A DNA stretch of 64,000 nt. It comes from Owenia fusiformis. Lineage: Eukaryota; Annelida; Polychaeta; Sabellida; Oweniidae. Below are positions 1 to 12,182 of this stretch, piece by piece; the stretch's first letter is position 1, and every line of letters begins with the position of its first letter. The translations under genes were made by a program, and so were the position numbers. Under the pieces are notes generated by a model. It ran no database searches, was not told where the DNA came from, and worked only from the letters and a program-made list of their open reading frames with translations. The DNA lies in contig CAIIXF020000006.1 in the NCBI GenBank assembly GCA_903813345.2, positions 22,513,936 to 22,577,935 of the forward strand. The letters run 5' to 3'.

Positions 1-35
1 AGAAGTGGGATAAATTCGAAGATATTGTTACTACA

Positions 36-3000
36 ATGTTTCAATCACGGTTGTCATTGGTATTTCTCGTTGTTATTATAGGACATCTCTCGGTAAGAGT
101 GGAATCGCGTAAGTACGGAATTTCCAAAAATTTTGCTTGCACAGAATAACGCAAGTTAATTTTCCAATTGGCAGTTGAAAATTCAAAGAAACTTATCAAG
201 AAATTGACATTTTACTTGGCATGCTTGTCTTGGTATAATATGGACACCAACAAAGTGTATGATGGTGCTGAAAAGATTTTCTTCTAAAACTTAAAGAGAT
301 CCATTCGTCCAGATTTCTATTCGGGACAATCAGTAATGTCCCAATATAATTTCTCATAAAACATCATATATAGATATATCGTGAGACCAAATCATAAGCA
401 CAATTTGTCAATTTCACCAATTTATTGGGGAAATCAACAGGACAACCAACAGAACAACCAACTGTCAAAATTAAACACAATAAGTCGAAAACAATAAACA
501 ATGTTTTACGGGGATTTATCTATATCTTAACCCCCTAGAATTAGAAGTAATAAATTTGGCTCCTCTGAACCAAAACAATCTGTTCAAACTGAAGAAAAAA
601 AAGCCAATCAGACTGGAACAACTTGAGCGGGCTTTTTAGATTTCTATTTAGAAATAATTCAAAGCTCAGCATCGGTAAGTTGATAAACAAACTTGTGTTA
701 CATCAAATAACGCGAAAAAAACAGGGGGTTACTTAAATTGTGTTTTTAGGAGACTCGATCTCTTTAATAGAATTGCCTGAGAAAAATTTCAGATATTTCT
801 TATAATATAATATAGTGAAGTCAAGACTAGCATAGATTATTAATGGGTGTGTTGCTGTTCCGGGGTTGTAATGTAAAAATGGAATCATCTGGATAACGTG
901 TCAAAAATACGAATGCGGTCCTAACATGCTACGTTCTCTAAAATATGAAGACTGCTAAGATCTAAAATGCTGGTCGCATATACTCAAATGTCTATGTGTT
1001 AACAATATAAAGTTCATTTCATTATTTGATTTTTTGCAAATTACAATAGGGGAACTGTTTGTTATTGACACAAGTTGGGGGGGGGGTCTAAAACATTGTA
1101 TGTCATATTATCTAGAGAAAATTATATCCATCCTTGGTACAACTCATTACAATTTGACTAGAACATGCGAGTATACATTTCAGAGCAAGCGTGCATATGC
1201 CCAGATTGCATTGAGTTGCCAGGAGGATTCAACTGTGAAGCTATACCCAACACTGATAATTGCAACTGCGCAACGTGTGGATGTATTCAAGGTAAGTTCC
1301 CGGGGGTAAGTTCTAGTGAATGAATTTTCATTCATACTGTATACCTCATCTACCTTTCCACCCATAGTCCCATACACTTTCCTAAACCGAAACAGAGTTA
1401 ACACACATTGGCAGGGCAGCCACAACCCACCACCACTAGCCATAAGTTAATACATAATGCATACGTATGCTATCAATATTATTAAATTATCATTTCTTCA
1501 CTAAAACAACTTTATACGCTTGTTAAAAGGTCGTGTCAGTTGATGTATAATTTATTACGGAAAGCGAAAGGGGATATACCGCAGAATTTAAAATTCAATG
1601 GAGTTTTAACATGGGAGTGATAGCACACACCGCGGCCCAGTCAGATATATTTCTGCGCACTTTATTTATTTCATTCACTTTGCACAACGCGCCCCCTGTA
1701 ATTCATTCAGTGCGCAATTAAAAATTGTTTATGAGTGATATCGCACACCGCGGCCCAGTAAGATCGAGCTGCGCACTTTATTTATTAACACACTCAAAAT
1801 ATCGCGCTGAAGCTTGTATATGCTGGCGCGATGTAATTATAGTTTTCTGTTGATAAATGCCCAACAAGAAACGGTAGCACAACGAATTCAACTTTTTTCG
1901 AAAGACTGCAGACTTGACCTGCGAAATTGTAATTTTGGATCACAGTGATGCCTCTAGAGAGGATATCTATGAGAATTACAGATTATAGTGCGCAGAATTA
2001 TAAAGTCAAACTGACCTCAAAATGGTAGTACACAGTGTACACTGCCATCTTTCAATAAAGTAACTACAGACCTTCGTATACAAAATACCAGAATGATTGA
2101 TGTAATACCTGTATACCATTTCTTCTGGGAGAAGGAAAGTTCCTATATGTATTCCATGGCCGTAGCCAGGGGGCCTCACCCCCTCCCCCTTGCCAAATAT
2201 TCGTTCAAAATCATGCAGTTTTTCACCATTCTTAGTAGCACTTTTCGCATGATTTTTTGGCCATAACTGTCAAAAAGCTCCCCCCTCTTGGCCAAATCTC
2301 CCCCTTGGTAAAACCACTCCCCCAGGTTAATCCAAGATACGGGTCTGTATTCTTAGACGAGATTGTTCAAGAACATAAGGTAGACATAAGTGCCACCTGT
2401 TAAAAGCTAGGAGATATTTTCTAAGTTATTAAGTCATCAATCAGCAGACTGGTAATTGTATCCCCCACCCACTTCAAACTCCATACACTAACATACTATT
2501 ACAATTTTATCTGTGTTTATTTGACTGTAGAAGGTGTACATTCATAGCATTGAATTGCATTTCATTGCATTGTATTGTATTGTATAGCACATCATTGTAT
2601 TGTATTGTACTGCATTTTATTGTATTGCACTGCATTGTATTCTATTGCACTGCATTGTATTCTATTGCATTATATTGTACTGTATTGCACTGTATTATAT
2701 TATATTGCACTGCATTGTACTTTATTGCACTGCATTGTATTGTACTGCAGTGTACTACATTGTATTGCGCTGCATTGTATTGTATTGCACTGCATTATAA
2801 TGTATTGTATTGTACCACATTGTGTTGCACTGCATTGTATTACACTGCATTGTTTTGAATTGCACTGCAATATATTGCACTGCACCATATTGTATTGCAT
2901 TGCATTGCAGTGCACTGCATTGTATTATATTGCACTGTATTGTATTGCACAGTATTGTATTGCATTGTCTTGAATTACACTGCATTTTATTACACTGCAT

Positions 3001-6000
3001 TGTATTTTATTGCACTGCATTGTATTGTACTGCAGTGTACTGTATTCTATTGCACAGCATTGTTTTGTATTGCACTGTATTGTATTGCACTGTATTGTAT
3101 TGCATTGTATTGAATTGCACTGTATTGTATTTTATTGCACTGCATTGCACTACATTGTATTGCACTGTATTGAACTGCGATGTATTGTATTGCACTGTAT
3201 TGTATTGCACTGCACTGAACTGCGATGTATTGTATTGCACTGTATTGTATTGCACTACACTGTATTGAACTGCGATGTATTGTATTGTACTGCATTGTAT
3301 TGCACTGTACCACATTGTATTGCACTGCATTGTATTGAAATCAACTACATTGTATTGAAATGAACTACATTGTAACTGTATTGCATTTTATTGCACTGCA
3401 TTGCACTACATTGTATTGCACTGTATTGAACTGCGATGTATTGTATTGCACTGCATTGTATTGCACTGTACCACATTGTGTTGCACTGTATTGTATTACA
3501 CTGCATTGTTTTGTATTGCACAGCAATATATTGCACTGCACCATATTGTATTGCACTGCATTGCAATGCACTGCATTGTATTATATTGCACTGTATTGTA
3601 TTGCACTGCATTGTATTGCACTGTACCACATTGTATTGCACTGCATTGTATTGAAATGAACTACATTGTATTGCACTGCACGGCATTGTTTTGCATTGTA
3701 TTGCATTGCACTGCATTGTCTTGCATTATATTGCACTGTATTGTATTGCATCGTATTGCACTGCATTTTATTGTATTATATTGCACTACATTGTATTGTA
3801 TCATATTGCACTGCATTTTTTGCATCATATAACACTGCTTTGTATTGCATCATATTACACTACATTGTATTGCATCATATTGCACTGCATTGTATTGCAT
3901 CATATTGCTCTGCATTGTATTGCATCATATTGCACCGCATTGTACTACATCATATTGCACCACATTGTATTGCATCATATTGCACTGCATTGTATAACAT
4001 CATATTGCACTGCATTGTATTGCATCATATTCCGTATTTACCATTTCGTTACAGTTTTATTACATAAAATGTTATATATACATTGAAAATATTTTATACA
4101 ATATCAATTAAAAAATATGAAATGGCCCAAAATAATATATTTTCAATATTTTAGATATATTTCATATTTTAGAATCGAATCTGATAAAAGTGCGCATGTC
4201 CTGGATGTGCTGCGCGCTAGAATCGGGAAATCTCAAAGTTCTCCTCGTTAGAGCCATCAATATTATCCAAAATTGTCATTTCGCTGGTTCACTCCGCAGT
4301 CTTTCGAAAAAATTCAAATTCGTGGTGCCACGAATTTTTATTCGTTTTTTATTCACAGATAATCATTTTTTCATCGCGCACCGAATGCCGGAATTTCTGC
4401 GCACTTTATTTTAATTAACTTTGGTCAACGCGGCCCCTGTAATTCATTCAGTGCGCGATGAAATCTATCTGACTGGGCCGCGGTGTGTGATATCACTCCC
4501 ATGTTAAAACTCCATTCGATTTTGAATTATGCGCATGTCCCCTATAGCTTTCCGTAATTTATGTATCATAGTTTGACAATAAAGTATGTAACTAACTTAC
4601 TGACTAACTAAAAAAATAAGAACAACAGATTAACTATAATGAAGATGAGCAATACATTTTGGGTATATTTATTTATTTATTTATTTATTTATTTATTACA
4701 GTGTCACCCGTAATTATACGGCCAGCCTCCAAAGGCTTATGAGACACAATTACAATCATATATCCCGCAAATGTACTCTCAGATAACCCGCAATGAACGA
4801 GTCCTTGATATTAATATGGAATTCATGTGCATTCATACATAGACATACAAGTACACTCCACAGCCTTTTGTACGAGCTATTATATTATACACCACTCAGT
4901 CAAACATCCTCACGGTGTTATAGCATGACGGTAACGACAAGGCGATTTGCAAAATTTTGCGGTAACGATAACAAAAAATGGCGGATGGGAAAGACAGCAT
5001 GTCTTCTTTCTCGCCTGTAGGCAAGATTCACAGATAAGATTTCCTTTTTAACTAGTTCCATTCGGTGACGTATATATGGATGGTTATAAAGACTGGGTCA
5101 AATCTGCCAGGTGGTTTACTAGAAGCGGAATATAAGCTGTAAACTTACCGACTGAGATGTCCAAGTTCATATTTTTTAGTCCATTCTCGTGATTTCTCAG
5201 TATATGTGCCTCAGAGCCACTCAAACTATTAACAGTAAGTAAACTGTGTATAAACAAGCCATAAAATGACAAATCCAGAACAGGAACGTGGTCATATTGT
5301 AAATAATAAGGTTTCAAACGCAATGTCGTTAGACGACTACGTATGAATTCTATGGACGATAACGTATTGTATTAGATGTACATTAGATATTTCGCGGACG
5401 GTTACGTGCATGTACATCTTTCAAGTTAAGGTTGCTAGTTCTGATAGCCTCTTTCCAAGTAATTGTTATAATGGATAAGAAATGGAATATTGAATTGCTT
5501 ATATTGGTTTTAGGACTCGCAAGATACGCTCTTGTTTGAGCCTCTATAGGGCAAGGAAAAAATTGTGTCTTGCTTTATTAATGAAACCAATTTAAGTCAA
5601 AAAATAGCGATGAAGAGGAAAAAGAAGAATTAGCATCAAGTACTGATGAATATGACAAAATTAATAACAATGAATCTGGGATACATATATTTGAACGAGG
5701 TTCGCGTAACCGTCAATAATTTTTGGCGTAACCGCAAATTAAAAGTACAATATTATGGCTTAAGTAGAACATATTAGGTGGTTTCCAATGCTCAATTGGC
5801 TTTTTATGATCGTATGTAGGTTACATCTACAGTATGTATATACCCCGAGGTCGTTAGGCAATGTAGACCATGCCGTAACGACAAAACTAAACAAATTACT
5901 AAATTTTGTGTAGTTTTGAATTTCAAACTCAACAGGTTTTCGCTTATTTCATGTTATCCCCGGGCATCAATTTGCAAAGAATACGTTCAAAATATACATT

Positions 6001-9000
6001 ACTAAATGCATCACCGAATGCGATGTCTACAAAAGTCGTTCATCCTTTCATTGATACACAGTAGAAGAAAATACTGCACCAACCTTAGTTTTCTGTTCCA
6101 CCGCGGCCATTTTATTGGATAAATCAGTGATCGTAGTCGTCTAATATCGTTTTCAGAGGTGTCGTAACCATCATGCTATAACACCGTAATCCTGAAGTAC
6201 TTTCGACAAACAAGCTAATTCAAGTTTTGCCTGAACCGGGGATCGAATCCGGGACCTATTGCGTAATTGGTACAAACGCTAGCGCCGAGCTACATCGACA
6301 TACTATGGTTTGCCAACCTGCCCTGTGTATGCACGCGAGTTTACGCCTATTTGTTTTAGCGCGTATAGAGTTCACTTCTTAACGGGCGTTACTAACGTAA
6401 ATTACGTATGCAGGGGCGTAATTATACGTCTGCACGGGCGTCATTAACGCTTACACACCCGTAAACAACGAGTTCTTGAAGAGCAAGCTTTCTTGATTAA
6501 TTTGACACTAGCAGATTCAGAATCATGATTGCAATGGATAGATCTAATTAACTCATGTGAAATCTGACTTGCGCCAACTTCTCAGTGGTTGAACATGTCC
6601 TGCCTTTCCTGGACGGCATTCCAAGATTCCAACACCAGCAGAATGGTAATTTCCGGCATGTGTGGTGACAACAGGATGGTATTCTTCCTCATGAGTGAAG
6701 GGCTGTGACAGAACTCTTTGGAAATCGGACCATAGCATTGAATAACCCAATCGAGCGGCCCCCAAGGTCACCCAACTTAAACCCCCTGGATTTCATCTTG
6801 TGGGGTCACCTAAAAACCAAGGTCTTCACAAGACTCCCAACTAATCTGAATTAACCTTATATCAAACAATCATTTTATCAAGTCAGTGTGGTTTGACAAG
6901 AAAGGGAGCTCATTACACGTGCTTGTAGGGACATGTTGATTGTTGATGCGAGCGCACATTTGCGTGGATAGACATGGCGGCTATGTTACGAAAGACATGT
7001 AAAGATAGGAAAATTGCAGAATGAATTAGTATAATGTCAATCTCTAAACCCTTTAACTGTGTACAAAATTAAATGTAAAAAATGCTTCCTCTCTGTCCTT
7101 TGTTCTTTATAACCCCTGAGGAGTTGGCGCAAGTCAGATTTCACTGTCCTGTGTAGTCAACCATGGAAGGATTTTAAATCTGTTGGTGTCAATTGAATCG
7201 AATTGAGAGATCTTGCTCTTTAAGAATTGACTTTATATTTTAGGGTAAATACCAAAATTATATAAGATATTGATCATTTTGTACTTGTAACATTTTTATT
7301 GAGACACTCTGAGCTTAGGAAAACATAGGAGAGTGATGATTTGGTTTGATTTGCGATCATGAAAGTGTATGGCCATCTTGAATGATGGCATTTTATCAGT
7401 TTTTGCAAGTTCGTCAGCAAAGTCAAATCCACGCTTTGTTCGAACACTTACTGATGAAACATTTTGACCAAAATCTGCTAATGTCGTGTAATGAACAGAC
7501 GGTGATAATATATAAAAGTACAGAAAAGTAAAACCTCAAGATATGTTGTAATACGAGATAGACGTGATATATCAACAGAATCCTCCACTTTCGGACTGAA
7601 GTAATAAACATTTCCATTATAGGTACATTGATAGATTGGTGTTCTTCAAGAAATGATATAAACACAAGACTAGTTGCCTTCCTTTTTTATCACAATACTG
7701 ACTTTGCTGGGACATCCTTCCAAGTACAAGAGTTTGAGGGTGTCATGGGTATGCTTTTGAATTACTATCCGAGTGAGTTGGGCGACACTCTCTGTACACA
7801 AGCTGATATACTGGCACTCTCTTGTGAACAAAGACAAATGCGTTTCAGTCAGACTTTTGAAGTTATATCATTTTTGGAGGATGAAGACGTCCCAGGGTTA
7901 AAGAACTTTATAGTTACTCTTGAATCACTTCAAACTAAAACTTCCGCAGATTTCGCTCTACTTGACAGGATGCGTGATAGTCTTGGTGTACTGGAACTAA
8001 CTCGTCGATTCTTGTATTTCTATAACCCAAAATTCTCTGAAGGTAAGAATATTTTAGATACGTGTAACAGGGTTGAACAAACGAGAGAGATATCGATCAC
8101 TTTGTGCCAAACTTAATCATAAAACAATGAGAGCCAGGACTCGTAGGGAAGTTATAGAATTTCTCTTGCTAGTAGTTTCCATTTGCATTTGATACTTCTT
8201 AGTAATTTAAGTGATTGTCCTTAATGAAGACGATATTTCATTCTAGCTAAAATATGTCAATGATTTGCCTTCTTCATCGATTAAAAAATTGAATCTTTGC
8301 TATATATAGCTTTTAAGGAGCAATTTCATGGGCTAAAGGCTGTTTTTAGCCTTGCCCAAGTCGGTATTTTTTACTTATCTGATCAAGATAAATCTAATTC
8401 TTGAGAAACAAATTCCCGATTACAGCAGTGAATAATGAATTATGATCAGTATGCGATTTTACTCCAGGCAAAGAATGTTTGGCAAATGGACAATGTCCGA
8501 CAAGTGCACCTCATTGTGTCGATTGTTCTTGTCATCAATGTCGAGATGGCAATGACTGCCGGGAACCAGGAAAGTTAACTTGTAGGAGTAACAGAGCCGG
8601 GATGATGGTTTGTGGAGATCCCCACATTAAACAAACGATTAAGGGTACAAACCAAAAACTATGCTACGACATTTTGGGCGCTGCTGGTAGATCCTACCTT
8701 CTATTGGATGATAATGGCATAAGTAAGAAGTATTATCGTGCTAGCTATGATGTATACCCCATGCGTAATATATATATATGTCCATTGGCTTATCCATGGT
8801 CACATGATATCACAGGGTACGTACCAATTTAAGCGTGACATATTCGGTATGACGCGCGGTAACGGTAAGGTACAACACAAGGAATTGGAATTTACGTTCT
8901 GGTTATACCGTCTTACCCGTGTGTTATATCGTATACTACATTCGGAGTTTGTGTCGGTTTCACTATGAAATTCACAGTCAAGTTCACTGTCTAGGATACT

Positions 9001-10313
9001 GTTCCAAACATTCACATATAAAAATATCTAGAAATAAGACCAGATCTTTCTGAAACGATGAAAACATCAGTTTGCTCAAATGCATAACCCTCTTGTTGTA
9101 CCTTACCCAGCGCGTTCAACCGTCCCGCTTAATTTGGTACGTACCCTGTGGATATGAAATATATGAACTATATTCCCTGGAAAATCCTAAGTGACATGGC
9201 AGGTGAAAAGTACTACTAATGACCACTTAAGTCACGTGACCAGTCAATTGTACTTTATATCTACCGTCAGCAATAAATGTTGAAATTAAAATACTTCTTA
9301 TTTTGTTTTTGCTTTACATATGCGGTGAATAATAAAACAAATAATGACTGCCAAATTTTCGGAAGAGTGCAAAAATGTTCATAAAATATCACGTGTATAT
9401 ATGATTTTACCAGTATTCAATTCATAATATTTATTTAAAATGATATTAACCATTGTATTGATCTGTTTTCAGAAATAGTTTCAAAATTCATAACTGGCGA
9501 GAATTCGAGCAATTCTGAAGGCTGGGCCGAGTATGTCAGCGACCTTTCAATTACAGTTGATGGCGTACATATAAAATTTAACACGAAGTTTATCAGCGTA
9601 ACAGAACCAGGAAAACCGACTTTAATGCATAATTGGTTGATAAGCACAATTTATACGAGCGCAGGGTGGATGGCAGCATCTAAGAAGCAAGTTAATGTTT
9701 ATATTAGAGATGGCGAAACCACTGTTAATGTCATCCGTAAAGGATTGAGTCGTGAGGTACCATTCCTTAACTTTGGTAGTAGTGAGCTTCACGAGCTTTC
9801 AGCCAATGCAGGGGGAATATTAGGTAGGTGCATGTTAAATCTAAGACGGTCTTCTTGGAATCTTGACGACAAAATTTATTGAAATTCTTTTTAAAATGGC
9901 TTCCAGAAATAAGATGACCACGTTATTATATAAAATTCTCAAATTTTGAAATACATCTGCTTTCGAGTAGATGCTATGGTATCACAATGCTCCACTCCGT
10001 TGAAGTACAAAGATATGACGGGGTTCGTTGTGTACAAGTGAACATAAAAAGCCACAGCTATATGATCTTTACGATATGTTTACTTGTGTAATTTGATATT
10101 AAAATTGTGTTCTTAGGTTCCATTGCTAATAATGCGAAGTTGGTAAAAGATGGAGCGAAGGATTTGGTACATTGGAATCGTGCGATGATTCCAGTTAAGA
10201 ATGACTCTAAGGTGTGTCTGCATGTTGACCCCTTTTATCAGGCAAAGCTCAACTCCCTCTTAGAGAGATTCATAGTCAAAGAGGAAAAATTGGAGCGCCA
10301 AAAACGACAATGA
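36..10313 (+). CDS. Secreted cysteine-rich protein with ITIH C-terminal-like domain
   Basis: Proposed six-exon gene: 36-92, 1186-1291, 7623-8042, 8468-8722, 9479-9823, 10117-10313. The exons total 1,380 nt, so 459 residues plus TGA, and every junction keeps phase with GT-AG sites. Residues 1-19 (MFQSRLSLVFLVVIIGHLS) look like a signal peptide. Residues 20-54 are cysteine-rich (CICPDC, NCNCATCGC). Residues 56-194 match no family I recognise. Residues 198-225 form a second cysteine cluster (CVDCSCHQC). A GDPH motif at 244-247 is followed by LCYDILGAAG, a hydrophobic stretch and DDNGI; this order recalls the C-terminal domain of inter-alpha-trypsin-inhibitor heavy chains and VWD-like folds. The basic tail ends in EKLERQKRQ. 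No VIT or VWA domain lies between signal peptide and C-domain. For the second exon I used the second AG of cagag, because it restores phase and the cysteine-rich frame. The 5.9- and 6.3-kb upstream gaps make exons 1-2 less certain than exons 3-6. Extracellular location is inferred; function is unknown. Confidence 0.68.
2159..2345. repeat. C/G-run MITE-like repeat
   Basis: Begins GCCGTAGCCAGGGGGCC and ends in C-runs and CCAGG. The core AAAATCATGCAGTTTTTCAC is the reverse complement of a core also found near 41000 and 51080, so this is a dispersed family with about three copies in the window. Confidence 0.5.
2550..4035. repeat. Pentanucleotide satellite, TG(T/C)A(T/C) units
   Basis: About 1.5 kb of nearly uninterrupted 5-base units (TGTAT, TGCAT, TGCAC). 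From about 3830 a 20-base higher-order form TGCATTGTATTGCATCATAT takes over. A 5-base period without stops is open in all six frames, so the long Cys/Ile/Leu-rich reading frames here are artefacts. Confidence 0.95.
4667..4697. repeat. (TTTA)n microsatellite
   Basis: About eight TTTA/ATTT units in a row, just outside the right end of the satellite-bearing element. Confidence 0.9.
4912..6187. mobile_element. 1.28-kb TIR element, non-coding
   Basis: Left end ACGGTGTTATAGCATGACGG is matched in reverse complement at the right end (ACGGTGTTATAGCATGATGG); both continue TAACGACA or TTACGACA. Related GTAACG motifs recur inside (5399, 5703, 5873). No transposase frame was found. Probably a non-autonomous DNA transposon in intron 2 of the secreted protein gene. 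Confidence 0.6.
6229..6300 (-). mobile_element. tRNA-derived SINE head or tRNA pseudogene
   Basis: On the minus strand the sequence has an A-box-like GTAGCTCGGCGCTAGCG and a B-box GGATTCGATCC with spacing close to a tRNA. The acceptor stem and anticodon arm are poorly formed, so a SINE head or pseudogene is likelier than a working tRNA. Confidence 0.5.
6557..7144 (+). mobile_element. Deleted Tc1/mariner-superfamily element
   Basis: Ends GTGAAATCTGACTTGCGCCA and its reverse complement form TIRs of about 28 bp at 6557 and 7144. The 588-bp interior keeps a piece of transposase (6744-6854). The element is internally deleted and cannot be autonomous. Confidence 0.65.
6744..6854 (+). pseudogene. 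Transposase remnant, IS630/Tc1-mariner type
   Basis: The frame reads RPPRSPNLNPLDFILWGHLK, the hallmark block around the last catalytic acidic residue of IS630/Tc1/mariner transposases, then VFTRLPTNLN and a TAA. Upstream sequence (6590-6700) keeps only blurred similarity and stops. Clearly a pseudogene. Confidence 0.65.
7623..8042 (+). CDS. Exon 3 of the secreted ITIH-like protein
   Basis: Acceptor ttatag|GT and donor GAAG|gtaag; phase 1 in and out. It encodes 139 whole residues with the segments FLFYHNTDFAGTSFQVQEF and VMGMLLNYYPSELGDTLC, and three Cys. It is mostly hydrophilic and probably globular. I do not recognise the fold. It is the largest exon of the gene and is open in one frame throughout. 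Confidence 0.75.
8347..8395. repeat. Half copy of TAGCCTTGCCCAAGT hairpin family
   Basis: TAGCCTTGCCCAAGTCGGTA followed by TTTTTTACTTATCTGATCAA matches one arm of the hairpins at 53409-53505 and 56890-56978. Here the second arm is missing. Confidence 0.55.
8468..8722 (+). CDS. Exon 4, cysteine cluster and GDPH motif
   Basis: Acceptor ccag|GC, donor ATAA|gtaag. It encodes GKECLANGQCPTSAPHC..., then GDPHI and LLLDDNG. Cysteine spacing C-x-C-x2-C repeats that of exon 2, suggesting related modules. The GDPH...LCYDI pattern is the main reason for the ITIH C-domain call. Confidence 0.75.
8813..9148. mobile_element. MITE with CAGGGTACGTACCAA ends
   Basis: Left CAGGGTACGTACCAATTTAA and right reverse complement CAGGGTACGTACCAAATTAA form TIRs, followed by a second matched block (GGTAAGGTACAACA). 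The CAGGG ends recall hAT-type MITEs. It lies in intron 4 of the secreted protein gene. Confidence 0.65.
9479..10313 (+). CDS. Exons 5-6, C-terminal half of ITIH-like domain
   Basis: Exon 5 (9479-9823) uses the acceptor aaatag. The AG six bases upstream would put an in-frame TAG directly into the join. Exon 6 (10117-10313) carries the stop. The translation has alternating hydrophobic strands (ITVDGVHIKFNTKFISV, KKQVNVYIRDGETTVNVIRK), as expected for a beta-rich extracellular domain. A basic, helical tail follows. Confidence 0.72.
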
Positions 10314-10477
10314 TTGCGAGTGCAATGATCTACTATATCTAGTATTTGGTATATCACCGTATGTCCTGGCTATAATGTTGCGCAAAGAGATACAGAATGT
10401 CAAATATACTACACGTATCTATGTTACCATTATCTTTGATACAAAAAAACAATCATAAAATTATAAAAACCGAGATA

Positions 10478-10664
10478 TGCTATCCTTAACGGGACGTTCT
10501 AAATTGAAATCTTGACCTCAATAAAAGACTTATCTTAGTGTACTATCAGAAATATCAAATAAACCATTGACTTAGAATTATCATAAAATAATACTTTTGT
10601 TAGTATGGAATATCTGTTAAGCTAGTCTGCTATCCTTAACGGGACGTTCTAAATTGAAATCTTG
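10478..10664. repeat. 37-bp direct repeat, two copies 150 bp apart
   Basis: TGCTATCCTTAACGGGACGT and the following TCTAAATTGAAATCTTG occur identically at 10478-10514 and 10628-10664, in the 3' flank of the secreted protein gene. Confidence 0.85.
10520..10525 (+). promoter_or_regulatory. Candidate poly(A) signal AATAAA
   Basis: AATAAA lies 207 bases after the stop of the secreted protein gene, a typical 3' UTR distance. Confidence 0.45.
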
Positions 10665-10837
10665 TGTGTACATTTTATTAAGACATATGGACATGGTTCA
10701 TAAAACTCATTAACTAAGAACAGTGTAATGTTATGCTGCAGTGTGATAAAATCACTAAAATTTATTTTAAAAACTTCATTACAAAATATTTAACCTCTTT
10801 GTTACACAAACATATAACCATATTATACTTTAATACA

Positions 10838-11330
10838 ATGCCATCCTCAATAGCTTAAATCGGATGCATTATTTTCCAATGCAATGCCATCCTCAAGGAC
10901 TTAATATCAGATTCATTATTTTCCAATGCAACGCCATCCTCAAGGGCTTCATATCAGATTCATTATTTTCCAATGCAATGCCATCCTCAATGGCTTAATA
11001 TCAGATTCATTATTTTCCAATGCAATGCCATCCTCAATGGCTTAATATCAGATTCATTATTTTCCAATGCAATGCCATCCTCAATGGCCTAATATAAGAT
11101 TCATCATTTCCAATGCAATGCTCTCCTCAATGGCTTAATATATCAGACTCATTATTTTCCAATACAATGCTATCCTCAATGGCTTACGCTTATATGAGAT
11201 TCAAATGAGATGAGATGCATTGCCACACCCAGGGGCTTTAGTGAGATTCCAATGCAATGCCGCTCTCAGAGGTTTAATACATCAGATTCATGAGTTTCCA
11301 ATGCAATAACGTCCTCAATGGCTAACGTCA
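10838..11330. repeat. 47-bp minisatellite, about ten copies
   Basis: The unit is AATGCCATCCTCAATGGCTT then AATATCAGATTCATTATTTTCCAATGC. Central copies are nearly identical; copies decay towards 11200-11330. Confidence 0.92.
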
Positions 11331-12179
11331 GATTCATCAATTTCCGATACTGATTTGCCATCTGGTACTTTTGATTCAAAATATTGTTTCGGCATCGTGT
11401 TGATTATGTCAACAAGACTAGACATTCTCAATGGAGTCCTTAGTTTCTTTTTTCGTATACACCTTGTCATCCTCCTAAGCAGGTTTCCAGAATCCGTACC
11501 TCCTTCTTCCGGTAAAAAGAAAGAATATATTCTGGATTTTGAAGCCCTGTGATCTGAGAATGACACCTTGTAATCTCATCTTTAATGCGCTCTTCACATA
11601 ACAGTGTATTGAATTCGACTAGTTTAGTGAGTCTATCTTTATCATAATTATTATCCAATATTTATTTGTATTTATTTTCATAACACTTGCCGTTAACCGA
11701 GTATCCTATATCCATAATAAATAAATGGACACTTTTTATATACCATGGAATACTTCTGCTACAGTCTCTTTCACATGGACAGAAGTCATGAGAGGCATGG
11801 GTGCGACGCCATTTTTTATCTTCGCTGCAAAGTCGGAAAGAGTGGAATCCATTCTCTGGAAACAATTTAGGTTACATCAGAATGAAAAAATCGTTTGCTT
11901 GCTTTAACTTGTTGTATTAATGCTTTGTTGCTCTTGAATATGTATTTCCCAAAAGCAATAGAATGAAAAAGGTTTCAAACTACATACATCACTCATTATG
12001 ATGTGCATCATAACATGTCCGTAGAAGTCTGTAAAGCTGATTGGTTGCCCTCTCTGGCGTTTTGCTAACATGTACTTTGCGGCCTCAAGGAATCTCTTCG
12101 GACTAAATTGCTGATAGTAATAGTGGGTCGCATCTGTAATGACCTTCGATAGCAAGTCGCTACTACAGTCTCAGATGTA
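11331..12179. other. Intergenic, no gene recognised
   Basis: Short overlapping frames on both strands show no family motif and no consistent splice sites. I see no gene here. Confidence 0.5.
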
Positions 12180-12182
12180 GTG

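Larger units (their letters stand above)
1556..4558. mobile_element. TIR-bounded element containing a satellite
   Basis: Left end 1556 (TTACGGAAAGCGAAAGGGGA) and right end 4558 (reverse complement TTACGGAAAGCTATAGGGGA) are inverted copies. Similarity continues for over 100 bp through TGGAGTTTTAACATGGGAGT and ACCGCGGCCCAGTCAGATA. A second partial copy of the terminal motif (CACACCGCGGCCCAGTAAGA) lies at 1745-1764. The interior is non-coding: an AT-rich segment, a G/C-run MITE-like stretch at 2159-2345 and the 1.5-kb pentanucleotide satellite. No transposase was seen, so it is non-autonomous. It sits inside intron 2 of the secreted protein gene. Confidence 0.7.

Noticed and set aside
1034-1309. 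91-codon frame across the second exon of the secreted protein gene
   Set aside because: It uses a different frame from the cysteine-rich one that joins in phase to exons 1 and 3, and it runs through a G-run and intron sequence.
2550-4086. Many overlapping open frames rich in Cys, Ile, Leu, His and Tyr on both strands
   Set aside because: They are the unavoidable product of a 5-base repeat with no stop in any frame; no start context, splice site or family match.
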